7,972 nucleotides of DNA from BTRG01 sp036986275 (GCA_036986275.1 BTRG01000079.1:1-7972), one strand, 5' to 3'; positions 1 to 7,286 are shown, counted from the first letter of the stretch. Notes: generated by a model not told the origin, from the letters alone. Program-made: numbers and translations.

Positions 1-18
1 AAACAATCTAATGCGCGG

Positions 19-36
19 GCCCCCCAATGGGGAGGC
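19..36. repeat. GC-rich hairpin
   Basis: GCCCCCC pairs with GGGG-A-GGC across an AAT loop, giving a seven-pair stem with one bulged A. No run of T follows on either strand, so an intrinsic terminator is not supported. It may be the tail of an element that extends beyond the left edge. Confidence 0.35.
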
Positions 37-104
37 ATAACGATTAGCAAGTCATATTAATAGATTCTATTGAATGTGCGATTAAAGGAGTCACTCATTG
101 GCAC

Positions 105-172
105 CGTAGGTCGGATTAGCGCAGTTTATTATTGTCGGGTTGTGCTGCACGTCCTTACGCCCTCGACAGAGC
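105..172. repeat. Degenerate GTAGGTCGG-type palindromic repeat
   Basis: CGTAGGTCGGATTAGCGCAG at 105-124 matches the left half of a palindromic intergenic repeat common in gammaproteobacterial genomes, in which a half like this is normally followed by its complement (GTAATCCGAC). Here the expected right half is missing. A second related segment, TGTCGGGTTGTGCTGC, starts near 135 and has CGACA near 167-171 as the complement of its TGTCG. This looks like two decayed units side by side. Identification rests on memory of the motif and not on a search. Confidence 0.4.
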
Positions 173-248
173 CCACCCCATGAGCACAGCGAGTGCCTTG
201 GGTGTTTGTACTTCCTGGGGTGCTGCATCCGGGCTACTTTGCTTTGCT

Positions 249-271
249 CCTTCCCCCTCTCAGGGGGAAGG
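249..271. repeat. Perfect 10-bp inverted repeat
   Basis: CCTTCCCCCT and AGGGGGAAGG are exact reverse complements separated by CTC. The arms are purine on one side and pyrimidine on the other, and a further GGCGGGGAGG follows. No T-run follows, so a terminator is unlikely. It resembles the C/T-rich intergenic palindromes found in many proteobacteria. Confidence 0.55.
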
Positions 272-434
272 CGGGGAGGTGGTTCTCAGGCCACCCACCC
301 CTGCACAACCAACGATTCCGCCGGAGCGGTGACCTGTCTGGTGGACATGGGGGTGGACCTTCATTAATGTTCGAAATTATCCCGACGTAAAATTAATAAG
401 TAAGTACAATTCTTGGCAGAGCCCTTTAAGCACA

Positions 435-1988
435 ATGACATTTGATATATCAAGCATGCTGAATCCGGAGGTGTATGACCACCCGGTTGAGAGTATCGAA
501 CTCATTGAGACCCATATTTCCTGGGTGCTACTAACGGGTAATTTTGCCTACAAGATCAAAAAGCCGGTCAATTTTGGTTTTCTCGATTTCTCTACTCTGG
601 AAAAGAGACACACCTTCTGCGAGCAGGAGCTGCGGCTGAACCGCAGGCTGGCAGCCGCCATCTATCTTGATGTCGTTTCTATCTCGGGGTCTGAAGACAA
701 GCCGGTTATCTCTGCCAATGGAGAGGGTTTTGAGTACGCGGTAAAAATGGTGCAGTTTCCGCAATCATCCCAGCTTGATCATATGCTGGCAGCCGGTGAG
801 CTTGATGCCGGTCATATGGATGCGATTGCCCATATGGTTGCCGGGTTTCACCAGGCCATCCAGATTACTGATGATTCCATGGATTATGGCAGCAAAGACA
901 CCGTCTATCGGCCTGTTGAAGAAAACTTCATTCAAATAAGCGAACATTTTGATACAGGGCCGTATGCCGATACCTTAAGCACGCTCAGGCAGTGGAGCAG
1001 ATCGGAGTTTGTAAAACTGGAACCCATGTTTGCACAACGCAAACAGAATGGATTTGTTCGCGAATGTCACGGTGATATGCATTTGCGTAATCTGATATGG
1101 CTGGACGGCAGGCCAATGGCATTCGACTGTATTGAGTTTAATCCCGCATTGCGCTGGATCGATGTGATCAGTGAAGTTGCTTTTCTGGTCATGGACCTGC
1201 AGGACCGGCAACAACATCTATTGGCGAATCGCTTCTTGAACGCTTATCTGGAGGATACCGGTGATTATGCCGGTCTGTCGGTTTTGCCATTCTATCTTTG
1301 CTATCGTGCACTGGTACGCGCCAAGGTGGATGTATTGTATCTCGAACAGAAAAAATTCACTGAAGAGCAGAGGCAGCAATCACTCGCGGAACTCAAGTCA
1401 TATCTTGAGTTGGCAAGTGGATATACGCAGCCGCCGGCACCGAAACTGATTATCATGCGCGGGGTATCCGCATCCGGTAAAAGTAGCGTGTCGCAAACCT
1501 TAGTTGATGTGCTGGGGGCGATACGACTTCGTTCTGATGTTGAACGCAAGCGATTATTTGATATTACATTAACAGACAGCGCCTCAAATGGAATAGATGA
1601 GGGTATCTACTCACCACAGGCATCGCAGCAAACGTATGCAAAACTGGCTGCACTGGCAGCTGATGTAATCCGTGCCGGTTATAGTGTCATTGTTGATGCG
1701 ACATTCATGCAACATGAACAGCGGCAACCATTTCAGGTGCTCGCCGACCATATGGGTATTCCTTATATTATACTGGAGACCACGGCACCGGCCGGGGTGT
1801 TGCGACAACGTATTGTAGAAAGAAGACACGATATCTCTGATGCCGGTCCTGCTGTGCTTGAACATCAGCTCTCAAACTGGCGGCCACTGCATGAAGATGA
1901 AATGCATGCGGCGATTTCTGTGAATACCGCGCAGGTGCTACAGACAGATGCGTTAATTGATAAACTCAACGAGTTTCGTTGCACCTAG
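435..1988 (+). CDS. Bifunctional APH-like kinase / P-loop ATP-binding protein
   Basis: The 517-residue protein joins two phosphotransfer folds. The N-terminal part (about 1-330) is aminoglycoside-phosphotransferase-like. It has the HGDxHxxN catalytic motif (H212, D214, H216, N219) and a downstream metal-binding Asp (D231, in AFDCIEFN). The C-terminal part (about 337-517) is a small P-loop kinase of the AAA_33/zeta-toxin type, with Walker A GVSASGKS at 343-350 (K349). The same order is known from uncharacterised proteins joining COG2187 and COG0645. The substrate is unknown and antibiotic resistance should not be assumed. There is no signal peptide or membrane segment, so it should be cytoplasmic. 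The ATG at 435 fits the usual family start (a Leu-Asn-Pro-x-x-Tyr stretch soon after it), although the ribosome binding site is weak. The gene appears to be transcribed alone, with about 200 bases before the next start. Confidence 0.88.
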   Translation: MTFDISSMLNPEVYDHPVESIELIETHISWVLLTGNFAYKIKKPVNFGFLDFSTLEKRHTFCEQELRLNRRLAAAIYLDVVSISGSEDKPVISANGEGFEYAVKMVQFPQSSQLDHMLAAGELDAGHMDAIAHMVAGFHQAIQITDDSMDYGSKDTVYRPVEENFIQISEHFDTGPYADTLSTLRQWSRSEFVKLEPMFAQRKQNGFVRECHGDMHLRNLIWLDGRPMAFDCIEFNPALRWIDVISEVAFLVMDLQDRQQHLLANRFLNAYLEDTGDYAGLSVLPFYLCYRALVRAKVDVLYLEQKKFTEEQRQQSLAELKSYLELASGYTQPPAPKLIIMRGVSASGKSSVSQTLVDVLGAIRLRSDVERKRLFDITLTDSASNGIDEGIYSPQASQQTYAKLAALAADVIRAGYSVIVDATFMQHEQRQPFQVLADHMGIPYIILETTAPAGVLRQRIVERRHDISDAGPAVLEHQLSNWRPLHEDEMHAAISVNTAQVLQTDALIDKLNEFRCT

Positions 1989-2196
1989 AATCTTTTCAAG
2001 CTTCATCGGTTATCCTCTGACCCAGGCGTGATTAGTTCTGGTCATTGGGAATGCTTCTTTCCGACTGGGTTTTCCTTCCCCTGTAATCGTAAACACTTCC
2101 AGGGTTACAATTAAAGCGGTAGGAGGCGTGTCTGGGTAGGCAATGTTATTCTCCGGAATTCAAGAATGCGGCCGTTCAATAAATAGAGATAAGGCG
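1989..2196 (+). other. Spacer upstream of the fusion gene, with an orphan AGGAGG
   Basis: The spacer contains TGTAA (2082-2086) and TTACA (2105-2109), inverted repeats 18 bases apart that could be an operator, and TACAAT (2106-2111), which could be a -10 box but lacks a good -35 partner. AGGAGG at 2121-2126 is a strong Shine-Dalgarno sequence with no usable start at the right distance: the GTG at 2128 is too close and runs into TAG at 2137, and the ATG at 2143 is 16 bases away. I see no clear terminator for the preceding gene. Confidence 0.3.
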
Positions 2197-5100
2197 ATGC
2201 ATAAAAACAAGCTCAAGGAAAAGCGCGGCATCTGCGGCATCTGTCCGGCGGGTTGCTGGGTCAAGGTGGGTATCCGCGATGGCAGGCTGGAGACCATTGC
2301 CGCCGATGAGGGCCATCCCCTGGGAATGATCTGCCGCCGCGCTCAACACGCCGCGGAGATCATCTATTCGGAGCACCGCCTCAGGTTCCCCCAAAAACGT
2401 GTCGGCCCCAAAGGCAGTTTCGAGTTCGAGCGCATCGGCTGGGATGAGGCCTATGACCTTATCGCCGAGCGCCTGAATACGATCAAGGCCGAGTCCGGTC
2501 CGGAGGCGGCGGCCATCTATACCGGTCGTGGCGCCTTCGAGCTTTCCCTGTGCGACATCTTTCAACCCAAAGGGGTGGCCGTGTCTTCGGCCTCCAGTGT
2601 GTTGTTTCCCTTCGGTTCGCCCAACACCATGGGTGTGGGGGCGTTGTGTTACGTATCCTTCGCCATGATTGCACCCCACGTAACCATGGGACGTATGCTG
2701 ATCAATATGTATTCGGATATGGAGAATGCCGAACTGCTGGTGGTCTGGGGAACGAACCCGGCTACCGACTCGCCACCTCTGGATATGCACCGCCTGGAGC
2801 AGGCGCGCAAACGGGGTGCTCAGATTGTGGTTATTGATCCCCGGCGCACGGAAACGGTACAGCGGTGTGAGGCCGAATGGATCCCTGTCCGCCCCGGTAC
2901 TGACGGGGCGCTGGCACTGGGGCTTATTCAGGTGATGCTGGATGAAGAAATCCATGACGAGGACTTCGCCGATAACTGGACCCTGGGTTTCGAGGAGTTG
3001 GACCAATATGTTCAGCACTTTCGGCCCGAGGTGGTGGAGCAAATCACCGGCGTACCGGCAGAGACCACCCGCAACCTGGCCCGGCGCATCTGCAACGCCA
3101 ATGGTGCGGCGCCGGTGATGTATACCGGTCTGGAGTATTCCAATAGCGGTATCCAGGCGATCCGCGCGGTTCTGACGGCGTGGGCCCTGGCGGGTCAGTT
3201 GGACGTGCCCGGCGGGTTGGGGCTGGCGATGCAGGATTCGCATTTCCCGATTAACCGTTCGGGTAATGTCGCCAACCCCGATCTTGCACGGGCCGCCGCC
3301 CGCGACCGTTTTCCTGTTTACAGTGACTATCGCGGCGAATCCCATGCCAGCGGTCTTGTCGATGCGGTTTTACACAAAAAGCCCTATGCCATCCGCGGCC
3401 TCATCGTCCATGGTGCCTCGTTACTTACCTCCTGGCCGGAGACGCCGTTGTGGCGCGAGACACTTTCCGCGCTCGATTTCCTGGTATGTATCGACCGCCA
3501 GCTTACGGCCGATGCCGCCTATGCCGATCTGGTGCTGCCGGCGACGACCCAGTTCGAGATCAATTCCTACATGACCTACGGTCCCATCTTTCGTTTGCGC
3601 GAACGCCTGATCGAACCAGTGGGTGAGGCCCGCAGTGATTATCTGATTATGGCGGAGCTGGCCCGGCGTCTGGGTTACGGTGATTCGTACCCGCAATCGG
3701 AGGAGGAGTTATTAAAGTATGTATTGGAGGGCTCGGGCTATACCCTGGACGAAGTGAGAGCACAGGGCGGCACGGTGAAAATTCCCACTCCAATGATGGA
3801 GTACAAGAAATGGGAGAAAGGCGGGCTTCGACCAGACGGCACGCCCGGTTTCGATACCCCTTCGGGCAAGTTCGAGATCGCCTCCGGCATTCTGGCCGAT
3901 TATGGTTACGAGCCCCTGCCGAAATATACCGAGCCAACAGAAGGGCCGGTGGCACGCCCGGATCTGGCGGCAGAGTTCCCACTGGTGTTCAATTCCGGCG
4001 CCCGGCCCCATACCGATTTCCGTTCCCAGCATCATGGCATCGATGGTCTCGCCAGGGATAATCCCGAGCCTGTCGTGGAAATCAATCGACAGGACGCCGA
4101 GGCCCGTAGCATTGAGACCGGCGATAAGGTGGAAGTGCGCACCTGCCGCGCAGCGGTGAGTTTCCGCGCCCGGGTTAGCGACGATATTGTGGCCGGTGCG
4201 GTAGAGATCAATATGGGTGGCGGTGGTCCCGTGGGGCCCGAGGCCTGGCAACAGGCCAACGTCAATGAACTCACCGACCTTGGTAATCATGATGAGATCT
4301 CCGGATTTCCGGTGTACAAGGCGCTGCTCTGTGAAGTGATAAAGGTGGAGGCGGGTGCGGTGGCGGTGCAGATCAGGGATGCTGAGAAACAGGAGTCCTG
4401 TGGCGTGCAGTTGCTGCGACCGAACAAGTTCGTACCCGAACGGCATATCTATCTCGACAATAATGCCACCACTCCCATGGACCCCGAGGTCCACGCTGCC
4501 ATGCAGCCGTACCTGGAGGCGGAGCACGGTAATCCCTCAAGTATCCACGCGGCGGGAAGGCAGGCGCGCGAAGCTATCGAGCAGTCCCGCCGCCGTGTTG
4601 CCCGGATGATCAACGCCAAACCGCGGCGCATCGTTTTTACAGGCGGCGGTTCGGAGGCTGACAACCTGGCCCTGAAAGGTGTGGCTTTCGCCTATGGTGC
4701 ACAGGGCCGTCACATTATCACTACCAAAGTGGAACACCCGGCGGTGCTGGGCGCCTGCCGTTTCCTTCAGGGCCAGGGGTTCCGCGTCACCCGCCTGGAC
4801 GTGGATAGCGAAGGCCGGCTCGATCCGGCGGCGCTGGAGAAGGCGCTTACCGACGACACCATCCTGGTGTCAGTGATGATGGCCAATAACGAAATGGGCA
4901 CAATCTTTCCCGTCAAGCAGCTGTGCCGGCTCGCCCATGAACACGGCGCGTTGTTTCATGCCGATGCAGTGCAAGCCGCCGGCAAGATCCCCATCGACGT
5001 GGAGGAGTCGGGTGTCGATTTACTGACCCTTTCCGGTCACAAGTTCCACGGACCCAAGGGGGTAGGCGCCTTGTATGTGCGCAAAGGGGTGCAGCTCGAG

Positions 5101-5598
5101 CCATTGATCCACGGCGGCAAGCAGGAGAGGGGTCTGCGTGCCGGCACCGAGAACGTGGCCGCTATCGTTGGCTTCGGTGTCGCCGCGGAAAGGGCCCGCA
5201 ATGGCCTTGACGAAATGGACCAGGTTCAGGCGTTACGCGATCAACTGCAAGCGGGCATCGAGACACTTGTTACTGGTGCGCGTCTGAATGGCCACGCCAC
5301 CGAGCGTCTGCCCAATACCCTGAATATGACCCTGCCCGGGCTGCGCGGTGAGTCCCTGGTCGTGGCCCTGGATCAAAAAGGTATCGCGCTTTCTTCGGGC
5401 TCGGCCTGTAAGTCAGGTTCCCCCGAACCCTCCCATGCCCTGATGGCTATGGGTATGGGTACAGAAGATGCCCACTGCGCTGTTCGTTTCTCGCTGTCCG
5501 GACAAACGACGAAAGAAGATGTCGAACACACACTGCAAGCGATGGCTGAGGTTCTGGAAGAGATGGAAACCACGGTGCGGTTCTTGCCGTGCAAATAG
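2197..5598 (+). CDS. Molybdopterin oxidoreductase fused to cysteine desulfurase
   Basis: One open frame of 1,151 residues counted from the ATG at 2143 (numbering used here). The ATG at 2197 (M19) is the likelier start because the Fe-S domain begins about ten residues after it. Residues 31-64 bind a 4Fe-4S cluster (C31, C34, C38, C64). Residues about 80-740 are a bis-MGD molybdoenzyme ending in the usual cofactor-binding domain. C169, after a GSPN motif, is the probable Mo ligand, and R66 sits where formate dehydrogenases have Lys, which points towards the PhsA/PsrA side of the superfamily. There is no Tat signal, so it is cytoplasmic. After a linker (738-768) comes a full NifS/IscS-type desulfurase: H865, N915/N916, D941, Q944, PLP lysine K967 (SGHK) and catalytic C1089 (SSGSACKSG). 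All key residues are intact in both halves. The Mo-enzyme's substrate is unknown. The fusion itself is unusual. Confidence 0.92.
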   Translation: MHKNKLKEKRGICGICPAGCWVKVGIRDGRLETIAADEGHPLGMICRRAQHAAEIIYSEHRLRFPQKRVGPKGSFEFERIGWDEAYDLIAERLNTIKAESGPEAAAIYTGRGAFELSLCDIFQPKGVAVSSASSVLFPFGSPNTMGVGALCYVSFAMIAPHVTMGRMLINMYSDMENAELLVVWGTNPATDSPPLDMHRLEQARKRGAQIVVIDPRRTETVQRCEAEWIPVRPGTDGALALGLIQVMLDEEIHDEDFADNWTLGFEELDQYVQHFRPEVVEQITGVPAETTRNLARRICNANGAAPVMYTGLEYSNSGIQAIRAVLTAWALAGQLDVPGGLGLAMQDSHFPINRSGNVANPDLARAAARDRFPVYSDYRGESHASGLVDAVLHKKPYAIRGLIVHGASLLTSWPETPLWRETLSALDFLVCIDRQLTADAAYADLVLPATTQFEINSYMTYGPIFRLRERLIEPVGEARSDYLIMAELARRLGYGDSYPQSEEELLKYVLEGSGYTLDEVRAQGGTVKIPTPMMEYKKWEKGGLRPDGTPGFDTPSGKFEIASGILADYGYEPLPKYTEPTEGPVARPDLAAEFPLVFNSGARPHTDFRSQHHGIDGLARDNPEPVVEINRQDAEARSIETGDKVEVRTCRAAVSFRARVSDDIVAGAVEINMGGGGPVGPEAWQQANVNELTDLGNHDEISGFPVYKALLCEVIKVEAGAVAVQIRDAEKQESCGVQLLRPNKFVPERHIYLDNNATTPMDPEVHAAMQPYLEAEHGNPSSIHAAGRQAREAIEQSRRRVARMINAKPRRIVFTGGGSEADNLALKGVAFAYGAQGRHIITTKVEHPAVLGACRFLQGQGFRVTRLDVDSEGRLDPAALEKALTDDTILVSVMMANNEMGTIFPVKQLCRLAHEHGALFHADAVQAAGKIPIDVEESGVDLLTLSGHKFHGPKGVGALYVRKGVQLEPLIHGGKQERGLRAGTENVAAIVGFGVAAERARNGLDEMDQVQALRDQLQAGIETLVTGARLNGHATERLPNTLNMTLPGLRGESLVVALDQKGIALSSGSACKSGSPEPSHALMAMGMGTEDAHCAVRFSLSGQTTKEDVEHTLQAMAEVLEEMETTVRFLPCK
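4391..4407 (+). promoter_or_regulatory. Possible internal ribosome binding site and GTG start for the desulfurase
   Basis: AGGAG at 4391-4395 lies nine bases before GTG at 4405-4407, which is in frame as residue 755 of the fusion. It falls inside the interdomain linker, 14 residues before the conserved Ile-Tyr-Leu-Asp that opens NifS-type desulfurases. Translation from here would give a free 397-residue desulfurase, the normal length of the family. It could be functional or a relic of a former separate gene. The motif alone does not prove use. Confidence 0.4.
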
Positions 5599-5647
5599 CA
5601 AGATATCTCCCGCCGACGTAACGCGTTTAGAGGAAACTTATTCCGGC

Positions 5648-6928
5648 ATGACAGCCAACACTGAATTTCAATCGAGACTGGCAATGTTTCAGGAAAAGAC
5701 CCTGTTTCCGAGGTTGTCGGACGCCGAGCAGAGTTTTGTTCGCGAATTGGCCAATCAGTATCGTTTCACTTTTCAGGAATTTCGCCAGGTAGTGGAAGTT
5801 TGCCGCGACCTGTCCATGTGGCGCCAGGGCAGCCTGGAGACGTGGTGGCGAGATTATAATAATACGCATGATCCATTGTCAGGGGCGCAATCAAAGAAGA
5901 ACATACTTTTGCAGTTGCGACAGCATGTCAGGCAACTCAAGCGGCAGGAAAAAACCTATTCGCGGACGGCCCCGTTAACGCCGGTTCGCAGACCGGCATT
6001 GAAAATACATTCGCAGCGATCCAATAAAAAGATCCATGGCATGTGCCCGGTCGCCTCAGAGAGGACGGTTTGCTGTAATCTGCACACCATCGACGCGGTG
6101 CAAAACTGCATGTATGGTTGCAGTTATTGCAGCATTCAGACGTTTTATCAGGATCAAATCACGTTCGATGATGATCTGGCATCAAAACTGAATGACATTG
6201 TCCTGGAACCGGATCGTTTCTATCACTTTGGAACGGGTCAGGCATCGGATTCATTGGTTTGGGGTAATCGTAACGGTAATCTTGATGCGCTGTGCCGGTT
6301 TGCCAGGAATCATGCCAACGTCTTGCTGGAGCTCAAGACCAAGTCAGACAACATTGGCTATTTTCTGGACAATGACATTCCGGGCAATGTCGTTTGCAGT
6401 TGGTCATTGAATACCCACTCGGTGATTGAAAATGAAGAGCATCTGACGGTTCCGTTGGAAAGACGTATCGCAGCAGCCCGCCGGTTGGCGGATACAGGGA
6501 TAAAGGTGGCATTTCATTTTCATCCAATGGTTTATTATCGCGGTTGGGATCATGACTATCCACGGATCGCCATTTTGTTGTTATCACAATTTAAAGCCGA
6601 TGAGGTGCTGTTTGTTTCTTTTGGGTCGGTGACGCTGATCAAGCCGGTGATAAAGAAGATTCGTGAGCAGGGCAATCCGTCCCGAATTCTGCAAATGGAT
6701 TTTGTCTCAGACCCGCATGGAAAACTGACTTACCCCGATGAGACAAAGGTATCAATGTTCAGGAAAATGTATAGCAGTTTCAGCCCCTGGCATAACAAGG
6801 TGCTGATTTACCTGTGCATGGAAAAGGCAGAAATCTGGCAACAGGCCTTCGGCTTTACTTATGCCAGCAACCGGCAATTTGAACGTGATTTCGCAAAGAA
6901 GACACTATTTAAAGAGGGTTCGATTTAG
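5648..6928 (+). CDS. Radical SAM protein, spore photoproduct lyase-like
   Basis: The 426-residue protein carries the radical SAM motif CxxxCxxC (C154, C158, C161, in NCMYGCSYC), which binds a 4Fe-4S cluster and S-adenosylmethionine. Later segments match the SplB/COG1533 family: a SWSLN strand, a PLERRIAAARRLADTG helix and an HFHPM strand, then a C-terminal PWH...YLCME block. Residues 1-125 are an extra helical region that Bacillus SplB (about 340 residues) lacks. Three more cysteines (C133, C142, C143) come just before the radical SAM motif. The position of SplB Cys141 appears to be Gln198 (FGTGQASD against FEAACTSD), so classical spore-photoproduct repair is doubtful. The ATG at 5648 has AGAGGAA about 12 bases upstream. 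In-frame codons continue back to 5468 but would overlap the preceding gene. The 49-base gap suggests co-transcription with the fusion gene. Confidence 0.85.
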   Translation: MTANTEFQSRLAMFQEKTLFPRLSDAEQSFVRELANQYRFTFQEFRQVVEVCRDLSMWRQGSLETWWRDYNNTHDPLSGAQSKKNILLQLRQHVRQLKRQEKTYSRTAPLTPVRRPALKIHSQRSNKKIHGMCPVASERTVCCNLHTIDAVQNCMYGCSYCSIQTFYQDQITFDDDLASKLNDIVLEPDRFYHFGTGQASDSLVWGNRNGNLDALCRFARNHANVLLELKTKSDNIGYFLDNDIPGNVVCSWSLNTHSVIENEEHLTVPLERRIAAARRLADTGIKVAFHFHPMVYYRGWDHDYPRIAILLLSQFKADEVLFVSFGSVTLIKPVIKKIREQGNPSRILQMDFVSDPHGKLTYPDETKVSMFRKMYSSFSPWHNKVLIYLCMEKAEIWQQAFGFTYASNRQFERDFAKKTLFKEGSI

Positions 6929-6997
6929 TATGCTGGAATACTATATCGGCCGAGTGAGTGTAGAACAGAGCTGGGACAATCATTGTATTTTAATGAT
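6926..6997 (+). terminator. Two weak hairpins after the radical SAM gene
   Basis: TAGTAT and ATACTA (6926-6931, 6938-6943) pair across a six-base loop and include the stop codon. ATCATT and AATGAT (6979-6984, 6992-6997) pair across a seven-base loop. Both stems are six pairs and AT-rich, and neither is followed by a clean T-run, so termination here is only a possibility. Confidence 0.2.
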
Positions 6998-7286
6998 AGT
7001 CAAGATATGACTTGTTATAAGAATGGAATCTGCTCAACTTACAAATTATACGTATAATAATAAATCTCCTTCAACGCAATGATTGATGTTGGCAGAACTA
7101 ATAAGAGAGTTGGCGGTGAGCGCTCCTACAAGCCAATACCATGACCGCTTGCGGCGGAGTTGTTTATTTTGTCTACCATAGGCTTTGCGCGTAGTGTAAT
7201 AAATGTTTTGTATATCGGTAATAATGCAATTGTTTTCACCAGCTGGTATGCAAGATCCTAAGAGTTTATTGAAATAATTGGTAAAC
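6929..7286. other. AT-rich spacer between convergent genes
   Basis: No gene is supported. The stretch holds two weak AT-rich hairpins just after the radical SAM gene, a degenerate TGTAGGAGCG-type repeat around 7111-7157, and an inverted repeat at its right end. An open frame on the - strand across 7046-7357 overlaps the end of the next gene, has no family resemblance and no good ribosome binding site, so I treat it as chance. Confidence 0.55.
7111..7157 (-). repeat. Degenerate TGTAGGAGCG-type intergenic repeat
   Basis: Read on the - strand, 7130-7121 is TGTAGGAGCG, the usual opening of a REP-like palindrome seen across Pseudomonas and related gammaproteobacteria, followed by CTCACCGCCA. Nearby, CCGC-TT-GCGG at 7145-7154 forms a short stem. 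The arms no longer pair fully, so this is a decayed copy or part of one. No REP-associated transposase gene lies in the window. Confidence 0.35.

Larger units (their letters stand above)
1..434. other. Intergenic region with hairpins and degenerate repeats, no supported gene
   Basis: No reading frame here looks like a real protein. The short open frames between about 130 and 390 overlap one another, are rich in Pro, Ser, Arg and Gly, and have no recognisable domain. The stretch holds a GC hairpin near the left edge, a degenerate palindromic repeat around 105-172, a perfect inverted repeat at 249-271 and a small CCGC-CGGA-GCGG hairpin near 319-330. The last 70 bases turn AT-rich and presumably carry the promoter of the gene that starts at 435, but I see no pair of -35 and -10 boxes with good spacing. 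Confidence 0.6.

Noticed and set aside
132..390. Three overlapping small + strand open frames
   Set aside because: Repeat-derived sequence rich in Pro, Arg and Gly, mutually overlapping, without convincing ribosome binding sites or family resemblance.
405..410. TACAAT as the -10 box of the first gene
   Set aside because: No acceptable -35 hexamer lies 16-18 bases upstream, so a promoter call is not supported.
2020..2072. Terminator from CCCAG and CTGGGTTTT after the first gene
   Set aside because: The arms are five bases and about 40 bases apart, too weak and distant for an intrinsic terminator.
2176..3345. Long open frame on the - strand (389 codons) opposite the molybdoenzyme
   Set aside because: It is a by-product of G/C-biased third positions in the + strand gene. 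The translation has no domain and the + strand frame has clear catalytic motifs.
3712..4527. 271-codon open frame on the - strand across the fusion junction
   Set aside because: Same cause: antisense of a GC-rich gene, with low-information composition and no recognisable family.
5468..5647. Upstream extension of the radical SAM frame by 60 codons
   Set aside because: Most of it overlaps the desulfurase coding region, the translation is Arg/Lys/Trp-rich without family resemblance, and the ATG at 5648 has its own upstream Shine-Dalgarno sequence.
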